Shown here in pieces: positions 39,532 to 50,400 of a stretch of 64,000 nt of DNA. Each line of letters opens with the position of its first letter. Within the stretch, counting starts at the first letter, position 1. Source of the stretch: Piscicola geometra (taxonomy: Eukaryota > Annelida > Clitellata > Hirudinida > Piscicolidae); the NCBI GenBank assembly GCA_943735955.1, contig OX030957.1:12947017-13011016 (forward strand). Direction: 5' to 3'. The notes beneath the pieces are model-generated. The model was not told the DNA's origin. It worked only from the letters and a program-made list of their open reading frames with translations, and made no database searches. The position numbers and the translations under genes are program-made.

Positions 39532-41157
39532 TTAAAACTTAATGGGTTTATCAGAAGAAACCGAAATTTCTACAATGCATGGCGGAGTAACAAGAGGCAT
39601 GTCACGAGCACAACCACAGGCTCCAGCAAAACTTATGACTCCAAAAAATAACAAAATAATAGAACCACCAATGAAGTTAATCCATGCGTTGGCTGCTTCC
39701 CCGAGGTTGAAAACATAGACGTTCATTCCCCAACTGCCCAGCCATAAAAACGACATAGAAACAAATTCGAAAATACCGATTATGTCTTCGAAGATGAGGA
39801 TCTTGAGTTTCTCTGAAGTTTTTAAAGTCACTGATGGCAAGTGAGTTTGTGAAGGAAGCTTTTCTATAGAGATTCGTGTGACACTCAGCGAATCGTTTGC
39901 AGAGCTTTGTTGATTGGAAAGATCTTGCCGTGAATTTTGAATAGAATCTTCTAAAACTTTTAGAGAATTCGGATAATTGTGTTTCAAATTTTTGGTTTCA
40001 TCGGGTATTTGTATATCGAAGTCAGACTTAGGAGTTAATTTAGTCAATAGTTGCTTTTTCAAGTCATTGTTTTCATCAGTTTGTTCAACACGAATCAAGT
40101 CAGACGGCTTTTCATTCTCAAGTTCTTGTTTCTTCTCTAATAACTTAGCCGAAATCTTAGACTTTCTTTTGAAATCGGAAAATATCACTTGAGTGCTTGT
40201 CGCGCTGAAGAAAGAAGATACTTCCACACCAAAGAGCATTGAAGAGAGTTTCTTAATGGGGTACTCCAAGGCAAAGAGCATCAGACACAAAGCAAGGCCG
40301 ATGATGATGAAGTGGATGTGACGACTAAGGGAGGGTGCTTGCAAGCTGTCGAGGACGCAGATGAGCCCGTACCATGCGAAGATGCTTGTTGTGCTGATGA
40401 TGAAGTGAGTGAAGAAACTGTCGAGAACGTAAAAAAAACAGCTTTTCACTGTTCTTCGAGGCTGTCGTAATGAACCCAGAAAATTATAATATTTTCTAAC
40501 AAAATGAATTAACTTAAATTCATTAGAACTAAAAACTTTAAAATGCGGGTGTTTATTTGCATAAACCCTCACCTGCACATTGAACCACGGTGCAGGCACG
40601 AGAGAGTCAGGACTGTTGTCGGCAAGGAGGATGAACGGTGTGAAGATTATAGACCTGCTAGTGAGCATGAGAAGCAGAAAACTGTAACAAACAACTAAGG
40701 TTGTCACAGAGCCTCTGAGGCCGTAAGGAGCCAGGTAATAATCAGCAACTCCCCACACTCCTCGCCAGTAACCCATCATTAAAACGCCTCCTATGAAGAG
40801 CGTTAGTCTTGTGATGAATTGTTTGAGCAAGGGTTTCAATTCACGGATTTTTCTGTTAAAGAATTTAGCATTTATAGTTATATTAAAATACTGCAATTAC
40901 AATTTAAATTTATGGTTATATTAAAACACTGAAATATTCCATTTAATCTCCTACCTATGCACTAGAGGGTAGACGAAGTAAGCAGCCACAAAAGCAGAGC
41001 CCACAGCAGTGATAGCCCAGCAGTCGAATGGTTGCGGCAGGAAGAAGAAGTAAGACGTGTACAAGTCCCACAAACCTCTCCAGTAACACACCATCGGCAC
41101 GACCATCAATAACTTGAAAATTCGGTCGAAAACCTTGCTTTTCGCAATCGAAAACAT
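39532..41157 (-). CDS. Fuseless-like multi-pass membrane protein, copy B
   Basis: Three exons: 41157-40955 (ATG, exit phase 2), 40852-40573 (280 bp, exit phase 0), 40461-39532 (stop TAA); predicted 470 aa. Each pair of membrane segments opens with a variant of a W-R-G-x-W motif: CYWRGLWDLYTSYF, GYWRGVWGVADYYL, the degenerate AWYGLICVLDS, and WLGSWGMNVYVF. That gives four two-helix units, so about eight membrane passes. A polar loop of roughly 170 residues separates the third and fourth units. The motif and topology fit the fuseless family, whose Drosophila member is a presynaptic membrane protein needed for calcium-channel function. AATAAA lies 14 bases past the stop. It has two introns fewer than copy A. 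The family call rests on motif recall, not a search. Confidence 0.7.
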
Positions 41158-43158
41158 CACTTGAAGGAGACTTTACAGCCAAATTCCTATTATCATTTGT
41201 GTATTTGTTATTATAAAATTAATTAATCACTTAAATTCATGGGCGCTGAACAAAAAGCTGTCAAGAATTTATTTCGTCGTGCCGCGGAAAAAAGCCTTTT
41301 GATCAGCGCCCGCTCGATGTTGGTGATGATGAGGCTTTTGGACTTCCAATACTGTCAATCAAGATTTATTAAAAACTTGTTTTAATTAATTAAATGCATA
41401 ATTAACCTTAATTATTTAAAAAAGTGTCTTTCTTTTAAACTTACAGGCAGATTCTTCGAAAGTGCTTTAAACAATTTCAATTAACTATATCAGAGCAGTA
41501 AACCTAATGACACAATTCAAACATTCAGTCATCACTGGCTGTTACTTCACCTATAAGACTTCAGTGAAAGTTTGCATATGCGTTCATGTAATAATGCATT
41601 CTACGTGTCCAAAAAGAAGGATAAACTAGTGCACAAAATTAGTTTTCAAATCAAAAATGGTCTAGCCTAAAATTTTCTTATCCTCACTAATAACTCAAAA
41701 AGTCTGAAGAACATTGGTTCTACAAACTCTTGAAGATAAAGTAGGTTGAAACTGCATGAAATGGCCCACTTAAGTGAGTCTTTGGGAGCTATTGAGAACA
41801 ATTGCCAAGGTACGGTTCACTAGTGAACGTTATTAAATATGTTTATTTCTCGGTACTAGCTTCAGCAGCAAGTAGACAATGCTATTTATAAAAGAGTTGT
41901 TACTTTGTAATTGTTGCTCCGAATTGTTGCTGGGAGACCGATAGAAGAATGTGGAACAAGATTATTGCACAAAAGTGTTGATAAGCTCTTAATTATCAAC
42001 CGTAATTTTCAAAAAAACTTTGTTACCTATCTATGATTTTGGTGATGGAGAAAAGAGTGAGGGCATGGCAGTGAAAGGGCGTGGAAAGAGAAGGGAAATA
42101 GAAGCAAGATCGTGTAAGTGAGTGCCAATGAGGGAAACAAGATTTCAATGAAGAAGGAGATGGAATAAAAAGTATTTTTGCGCATACTTAAGCTGTTAAA
42201 GACTCCAAGTAGTTAACTGAGCAATTTTAAAATGTCTCTCACTGCCGGGGGACATGATTAAAGCATATAAAATAATTAACGATTTGTATGACATCCCAAC
42301 AGCTGGGATATTCACGCTAAACACAAGCACAGCAAGAAGTTACAAAATAAAGCTATCAAAGAAACGTTGCCGAAATAACAAATATAAAAACTTTCTTCAC
42401 TAACCGAGTTAGGAATAGTTTGCCTAACAAAGTTTTAACAGCTGAGGACACAGCACATTCAAAAGAAAATGTCATAATTGCTGAATTAATCATTCGATGA
42501 TGTACAATTACAAACTTGATTATAACACAATAATGAAACAATGACTAAACTAAACTATTCTAAATTAGTATCTTGACATTATCCACTACGGCGGTCTAAA
42601 AGACCTTGCAGAGGGTTAACGTCCTAAACTAAACTGAATAAACCCTTTAAGGGCTTGGCATTGTTTAGTTTGAAAGACTCAATCTCTATTTAATTCACTG
42701 TGCTGCTATGCTGATTTAATTGCTCAAATAATGCTATACACCTATCAATAACCCAAACAATTATAAAAGCCTTTTCAAACTAGAGCTTATAACCTGGCTT
42801 GAATTTTTAAGATAGTTTGTGTTCAAAGAAAGTAATAGGATTAGAGCAAAACATTGAGGAGTTAGCTTGAGCGTTTGGCCAACCTTCATTTTGGATAAAA
42901 AAGTAATTAAAAATGTTATTCTTTGTTTGGTTATTGTTTCGTAAATAATATAAAATGTTAAATAATGAAAAATGTGTTCATTCTTTCTTTATTGTAACGT
43001 ACAAAATAGTTTTCCAGTATCCTTTCATCATTATAAAATCCACATTTGCGTTTTTTTAAATCTCCCAAAGATAAAATCGAGCTTATTCACTGTCGCTATT
43101 AAGGCACATGATTTATAAAGACAGTAACAAAAAAAAGAATTTTTAAATCTACATTCCC
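41158..43158. other. Intergenic region between the two fuseless-like genes
   Basis: About 2 kb with no intact gene. It contains a LINE 3' relic (42.2-42.5 kb). AATAAA on the minus strand at 42994-42989 may serve as the poly(A) signal of copy A. Confidence 0.5.
42225..42640 (+). pseudogene. LINE ORF2 C-terminal relic
   Basis: The frame reads GDMIKAYKIINDLYD, continues with KIKLSKKRCR, then shifts frame into FFTNRVRNSLPNKVL. This is the familiar end of CR1/jockey-type ORF2 proteins (R-G-D-M-I-x-x-Y-K, then N-x-F-x-x-R-V-x-N-x-x-N-x-L-P). A likely 3' UTR follows up to about 42,640. Frameshifted and 5' truncated. Confidence 0.7.
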
Positions 43159-46100
43159 CTACTCAGGATCTTCTGAACTATCCATAGCGACCAAAGAGAT
43201 AAAACTGTTAACGAAGTAAAAGTTGTCGTTTTGTTGAGGGAGTGAAGTTACGAGGTTTGCATCAGCCAGACAACCACAAGCTCCAACGAAAGACAAGGTA
43301 TCCGTTGCGTAGAGTCCTACCAAACCCACCAAGTGACACAACCAGCCGCCCAAGGGTGTTCCTTGTAATATGTACCTGGGGTTTGAAACTATTTTAAAAT
43401 AAAAATATTAACGTTATAGTTTAATTTTTGGATTTAAAACATTCTTTTGAAGTTATACTTATTTAGTCGATAGTTGTTCAGAGAGGAGATTAAACGTTAT
43501 TGAATGTATCAAGTATTTTAATAAATATCTGAAATCGAGACCAACCTACTGTTGAGATTCCACATTCCCGTCCATAGAATCATTTCCACAAAAAACACCA
43601 GCAAGAACACTGTGTTTTCAATCAAAAGCATTTTAAAGATGTCACTTCTTTTGAAAGAGGACCTTGAAAAGGATTCTTCGTGTTGGGTTTGCCATTGGAT
43701 TTGTTGGTTCGTCTCAACTTTGTCTTTCAGTAATGGTGGATCTTCAATGTTTTCTTGGGCAACCATTTCACTGCTTCCAGCAGTCGCACTCAAAAAAGAT
43801 TTGTGCTTTTTTTCTAAAAGTTTAAGAACTTTTATAGACTATAAGTTATAGATTACTTTAAAGAATATAAATTCAGTGAAACAAACTACTAATTAGTCTC
43901 AAGTAAAAAATGAAGCTCATCTCTTACTTTTAAGAGAAGATCCATCGTTGTTTGTGGCTTGATTATCTTCCTCATAAGTATCATTATCAAGACTTTGTGA
44001 AACATTTTCGAGTAGTAAATCCATTTGAAAGAATTTGACTGCCAAACGAGCCAGGGGGAGCTCCATGCACACCAGGAACAACGACAAACCCACTCCGACT
44101 ACAAAACAACTGATATCTCTGAGTGCATGTAAAGTGGAGAAGCATGAGATGACACAAAGACCGCACCTCCACGTTAGAATTACGGTCGGAAGAATGCAAA
44201 AGTGGGTGAAGAAACTGTCTAGAGCATATAGCACGCAGCTTCTTAATTCCCTGCGAGGCTGAGGTGGTTTGAGGGGTACATTTGATCTGTGTCTAAAACA
44301 ACTTGTGACGTGAGCTTGAAAATCAATTTGAAGAAGGAATGACAACGGCTCCACAACAAGAGCCCGGATATCACTCTCCTTTAAACTTTATTTTACTCAT
44401 ATAACAATAAATTTTTAGGACTTAAAAACCGTTTGAATAGTGATCATCTTAAATTGATTTAAAAAAATTAATAATACAGATTTTTTAATTTTTTTAAATT
44501 TTTGTTCAAATGATTTGGGTGCCCGGGTCCAAAATATTCACCGTGTACCCGTTGCTATTCCTAATTCAAAATGACATTTAAACAATCATTAAAATCGATT
44601 TAAAAAAAAAAGATAAATCAGCTTACTTGGACTTTGAAGAAAGTTGAAGGCATCAGTGCGTCAGGGCTGTTGTCGAAGCAGACGATGAACGGAGGAAATA
44701 TAAGGCTTCGAGAGGTGGTTAGTAGAGTGAGAAGCACAAAACTACAGGCGAATATGAACGCTGTGGCATGCAGACTGAGGTCTCGCAAGTAGTAGTCTGT
44801 CAGTGCCCACACCCCCCTCCAGAACGCCTGCTGAAACAACGATCCAATGTAAAGAGCAAGCTTCGTCAAGAAATTCTTCTTCATTGGCTCGACGTCAGCT
44901 ATAGTCCTGAGTTTTAAAAATAGGTAACTGTTGAAGTATATCGTATCAAGCTATATTTTTTACAATATTTTTGTTCAGTTATTTTTCAATATTACAATTT
45001 TTCTATTTTCGTAGCACAAATGCTACTGATTAGTAGAATTTTTGGCCTAGTGGTTTTAATCCCTTAGTTCTAATAAATGAGAACTTTTCAATGGTAAAAG
45101 ATTGAAAAGCGGAAAATCACTAAACTTGAAGAGTGTCTGACAACATATTTTCACTAGGGAGGTAACGGGTTTTAAACTCAGAGCTGGGTACCCGAAATAT
45201 TACAAGAACCAGCTTTTCAGGTGAAATGCGCATTTTTGAGAAGGTATTATTTTATTCAAATTCAATATGCCCATTTAAACAAGATATACTTTAAAATTGT
45301 ACTTGTATACTCGGTATAATAAAAAAAATCATTTTAGAAATGTTGTTTTAAAATAGTCATCAGTGAGAGACTTGCATGAAAGTTTTAAAATTCCGATTAA
45401 TTTTTGACAAATCAGTGAAAAGTCACAGTGCATCAACTAAATAACAGCTGCTACTGTTTTCGAAGTCATCACAGCGTAATTGAAATGGGCACAGTTGAGT
45501 CTGGATGGTTTGACGAGCAGACCATTCATACAAAACAAAAACTTGAAAATGTCTTTTTGATGGGTCCATGGTTCTATTAGCTGTTGTTAATTTTCTATTT
45601 GAAGACGAACACAAATCGCCAAAAGTTACCAAATTACTTCATAAGCAAACTGATTAAAGTTTAGAGATTTTTCACGAAGCAGAGTGAGAATCTAACAGGG
45701 GCGGCGATCTGCTGCAAATCTTGGGGGGGTCCTAATCAGCATGGACCATCCTGGACTCCGGACTTCCCCCACCCCCCACTTGAAAAAACATTTTAAACTT
45801 CTTATTTGATACGAATATTTAAGTAAGCAAAAAATAGTTTTGTTTAGACAGATATTACAACAACTACACATACTCACAATGTATTACTATATAAACATTC
45901 TGTTTTATGCCATGGTTGACGATTATGCTCGTATCAAAACAAGAGTTTGAAAATGTTTTTATTGAAAAAGTGAAGGGGGGTCCACATTAAGGCGGATCCT
46001 CTCACTACCAAAAAGTGGGAGGGTCCGGATCCCAGAACCCCCCCCCCCCAGGATCGCCGCCCATGGAATCTAATTAGCCTCTAAAGCCTTTTAATGCTTC

Positions 46101-46789
46101 ACCCATGTATTTTTAAAGTAAACGATTTTTGCAGTGTGTATATTAATTCTTTGATGACTGATGTCGCAAAGACATAATCGCAAATATTTTTGTAATGTTA
46201 CTGAGTCATAGGGAGAATTTTAAAAGATACACCACTCAAAAAATCTTCAGTTTTATTGCTAAAAAGTTGTAACATTATGAACTCTATTTTAAAAAAATAA
46301 TAGAAAAAAGCCTGTTTGGGAGACAATCATGCCAATTACCAAAAATCGACCCTATTGGGGTTAGGGTTCAATGCTATTAAATGCCGAAACTACTTGTAGC
46401 AGCGTAACTTAAATTTCACATGTGAATAAAAATTAATTTACTCAACTATCTATTTTTAAAGACTTTATGCTGAATTTTTCCAGTTGAATGCAATAAAAAA
46501 AATTCAAATAATATGCATAAATCAATCTAAATTTGTTACAAATTCTTACAAGAACATTTAAATGAAATAAATTCAAATACTCCCACCTATGCACTAGAGG
46601 GTAGACGAAGTAAGCAGCCACAAAAGCAGAGCCCACAGCAGTGATAGCCCAGCAGTCGAATGGTTGCGGCAGGAAGGAGAAGTAAGACGTGTACAAGTCC
46701 CACACACCTCTCCAGTAACACACCATGAAGGGAAGGATGATAAAGATGTTTTTCAACCATTTTAGAATACTTCTCTTCACTGATATCAT
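43159..46789 (-). CDS. Fuseless-like multi-pass membrane protein, copy A
   Basis: Five exons: 46789-46587, 44906-44627, 44258-43928, 43813-43546, 43375-43159 (stop TAG); predicted 432 aa, all junction phases agree. Exons 1 (203 bp) and 2 (280 bp) have exactly the lengths of copy B, and all introns are GT-AG. Units: CYWRGVWDLYTSYF, FWRGVWALTDYYL, the degenerate LTWRCGLCVIS, and WTGMWNLNSRY. The cytoplasmic-type loop is shorter than in copy B. Copies A and B are tandem duplicates in the same orientation, about 2 kb apart. Intron 1 (1.7 kb) holds a MITE and a possible transposase relic. The family has a presynaptic role in Drosophila; here that is inferred only. Confidence 0.7.
45423..45632 (-). 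pseudogene. Possible MULE-type transposase scrap
   Basis: In intron 1 of fuseless-like copy A, the frame reads ANRTMDPSKRHFQVFVLYEW. This loosely resembles the D-G-T-F-x-x-x-P-x-x-x-x-Q-L segment that begins MULE transposase domains. The match is short, the catalytic region is absent and no ends were found. Confidence 0.25.
45696..46065 (+). mobile_element. hAT-type MITE, copy 2
   Basis: 370 bp, starting CAGGGGCGGCGATC and ending GATCGCCGCCCATG, with a perfect 8-bp duplication GAATCTAA (45688-45695 and 46066-46073). It lies in intron 1 of fuseless-like copy A. Internally about 90 % alike (by eye) to the copy at 62,773, including the run AATCTTGGGGGGGTCCTAA and the segment TACTCACAATGTATTACTAT. 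Confidence 0.9.
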
Positions 46790-47496
46790 TTTCAATGGCT
46801 TCACTCAGATCAAGTATTCAATTTTACAGTCCTTATTCCCAGAATATTTGTAGAATTTATCTGTGTATTTATATTCAGATACACGGTGAAAAATCCATTT
46901 AACGGAGCTACAAAGAGCATTGAGTAGCAGATCTTGTTTTCGAAGCTGCTCAACGGCAATTATCCTCAAACCAATGACACTACATTTACAACTCTATTCA
47001 CATGTGATTTTTTTAACTCTTTAACCATGGTGTTTAAAACTTTAGAAATACTTTTTTAAAGTATATTTTTATTTATTATCGTGGCTCTTTTACACGACAA
47101 GAAGCAAGTTTCAATGTTTATTCTGACAGACTCGCTTCAGTTTGACATGATGCTTCCAGACGATTCTTGCCCATGCTTCAGTGTTCTTGCCCAAAGGACG
47201 AAAAAGTTTATTTAAAAAAATGGGATTTTTCCGATTTATTGTACAGTCTTTTTCTTCATAAGTTCGGAAGACGATGAAACTTCGATCTAGAGTTATTGTT
47301 GTATATTATTAACTCAACCTGCCTTTCCCTGCCACTGGTGTGAAATTTATATAAAAAGTAAATTGACAAATGGTTGTGTTAAAATTTTTCAACCAATCAA
47401 ACAGGAATTCGAACTTCCTTTTCATAAAAAGCAAATAAATTTTGTCCAATGAATAAATCTGTGAACATTAATTTATAATTGAGAAAATCAAATGAA
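46790..47496. other. Spacer between DAXX-like gene and fuseless-like copy A
   Basis: It should hold the 3' UTR of the DAXX-like gene (an AATAAA on the minus strand at about 47,213-47,208) and the promoter of copy A. No other gene is visible. Confidence 0.4.
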
Positions 47497-50400
47497 TCAA
47501 TCGAGAATAGTGATATTATTGCTGTTGCGAGAGTCCTTCAGGATTGCCTCCTCAGTCTGAGCAGCATTGCGAGGACCACTGCAGGAAAACTGGCTGATGG
47601 CGACCAACTTGTCGACAATGCTGGATCGGTTGAGCGCCTTGATGGCAGTCTTCGAAGGATCCGAGACTGAAGAAGAACCCACTTCGCAAATGATGCAGTC
47701 GTTAGAGTTCTGATCTTCGTTTGCATCATTTTTGTTGGCATTGTTGTTATTATTATTATGATGATTATTCTCGTTGTTGGTGCTGTTGTTGTTGTTAATA
47801 CTACTAGTAGTAGTAGTAGCAGTATCAGTGAAATTATTATTATGATGATAATTATTGTTGTTGTTGTTGTTAATACTAGTATTGGTGTTAATAGTATTAG
47901 TATGAGTATTACAATTATTACTACTTTGCCCAGAAATATTGACTCGTTTGCATTGATCTTGCGTCAGCACCTTATTGTAAGTGCATTCGCCGTGCTTTTC
48001 GCCGACATTTTCGTCATCTGGCTCGATCATCGAATACGACTGCTCGGAGGTCACTTCAACGGTGGTGACGCGTCGAACACTGGTCGTGGTTCTGGAAACC
48101 TGAGCGGAGGAGACCGCTTGTCGACCGTTGGGTGTCTCATGTGTCCTTGCGTGTTGACTTCGTTTCTGACGGATAAGTTGCATAGAAGAGTGCAGGATCT
48201 GAGAGACGTAGCGGTCATCGATGGGTTTGATGACGATCGGTGTCATCTGCATGCGCTTCCAGCCTCCTCCGTCGTGGTGGTGGTGGTGGCTTCGTTCAGA
48301 AGACTTCGGAGTCTCGGATAGGAGAACTATATCGTCTTCATCGTCATCCGCTGCAGGGGTGCTGCCACTGACGCCGTTGCAAGGCACCAAGGCACTGTGG
48401 GAAGTGGAAGGCACGCTGCCATTGCTGTTATGCACATCATTGCTCCTGCTGTTGGTGGTGATGTTGGTGGTTGTTGGGCGAGAATTTTGGCGAGCGGAAT
48501 GATTAAAGTTCGAATGCTGGAGGCCTCCGTTCACGTAGTCATATGCTGGCTGACTTTCTTGGCAATTGGACGCAGTGATGTCTCTTGGTTGGCTCTTTGC
48601 CTCTCTGCCCTCAAGACAATTCTCCATGCCAGTACTCTGTGCAGCATTGTTCAAGGCATTTCTATTAGGAACTACAGCGTTGTGAATTGAGTTCTGGCGT
48701 GACATTTTCGATGGTTTAACGTGTATGAATGCATTTTCATCAACATTGCTGCCATTTTGTAAATGATTTATTTTAGTGCCAACAGCACGTTGTCTCTTGG
48801 AAGAAGCGTTATGAGATGATGCATTGAACGAAGAAATGAAGTTGGTTCTGTTAGGCTTTTGTTTCCTTGGTTCTTTCCACGATGTATTATATTGATTGGC
48901 AGTGGAGTTGGCGGGAAAAATAGCTGAATAAATCTCTCCTACCAGAGGCGCCTGCTGTGGCCTGCCACGTGCGTTCTGATGGTTCGCAGTGGCTTGAGGA
49001 AAGTGGTTGCGGCCCTGGTGGCGCGGACGGAAGAGACCTCTTTGCGACGGGATGGCGTAGTTTTGGTTGAAGACCATCTCGGTGACTTTTTGAATCTCCT
49101 TTCTCAACTTCGCAGTCAGATTCAAGCCGTGCACGTCTGCTCCTTCGAAAGCACCAATCCTGCCCCTCTTCCCAACTGCCTGACCTCTGAAGCCACTCGC
49201 CTGACCACCAAGACTGCCACTCTCAAGCACTGAAGTTACCGCACTCACCTTTCCCACCTTGCCTTTGACTGCGTTGAAGGATGGCACTTCTCTACTGACA
49301 GTACTCACACCACGACTACTGTTGCCTGTTACTGCAGAGACATTCTGACATGATGGACCTTTTTCCTCTCCTGCTGCTGCACCACATGTCTCATCGTCCA
49401 TCAGCACAATCACCTCCTTGGCGCTCTGAGCCCTGGAGTCGCCACTGTCCTGACTGTCTTCAATGTAAACCACTGAGTCGTTGAAGCCCTTGCAAGCGCA
49501 TGGAAGCGTAATACTGTTGGTTGTTGTTGGTGCTGCAGTGGAGGCAGTGACTGTTGCAGTGGAAGGTGTCTTGTCTTCAGGCTGGTCTTCTAAGCAGATC
49601 AAGAGTCCTATGGCTTTACTGCTGGATTGGAGAATTGTGTCGGCGTTTGATGTGATTGGACTGGTAGTTGGGGTGTTGGTTGTAGTTGTAGTAGCAGTGG
49701 CGTTAGTTGTTGTTGCTGTTATTGTTGTAGAAGCCACAATACTAAAAATGCTAGAAGTAGTAGTAGTAGAAACAACTTTGGTGGTGAGAGTGTTGTTAAT
49801 TGTGTTTGCAATAGGAGAAGTTAGTGTTGTGGTGGCAGATGTAGGAAGAGTGAGGGGAGTATTGCACTGAAGAGTAGTGGAACAATTAGTGGTGTCTAGG
49901 GAAGTAGTTGCATTAGAAGTACAAGTAAGAGAATAAGTAGCAGCTGAAGTAATAGTGGTGGGAGAAGCAGATGATTTTGAAGGAATTGGAAAGACAGACT
50001 CCTCCCCATCGCCAGAGCATCTGGCCCGCTTGCTTTCCACTGCATCTTCACAGCACTTCCTCTTCTTGTGAGCACCCCCCTCCTGCTCTTGCCCCTCCTC
50101 CCTCAGGTACTTGAGGTAGTCAAACTTGAGGCGTTGCAGACGGACGTAGCAGGGCCGCAGGAGGCAGTTGCTGCTCAGGTAGATCAGCGTCTCACCCACC
50201 TTCGCCACGTTCCTCATCGCGTTGATTTCCTCGTCTAGTATCCCGACGTGTTTGTCTTTGGTTCTCACGATGCTCTTATGAGGCCTTTCAGTGCTATTAT
50301 TGTTATGGTTATTATTCAACGTGGTTTCCTGATGCCTTTCACTTTCGAAAACATCCTCTTCCTCTTCAACCACACCACCATCATCAAGATCATCATCAGC

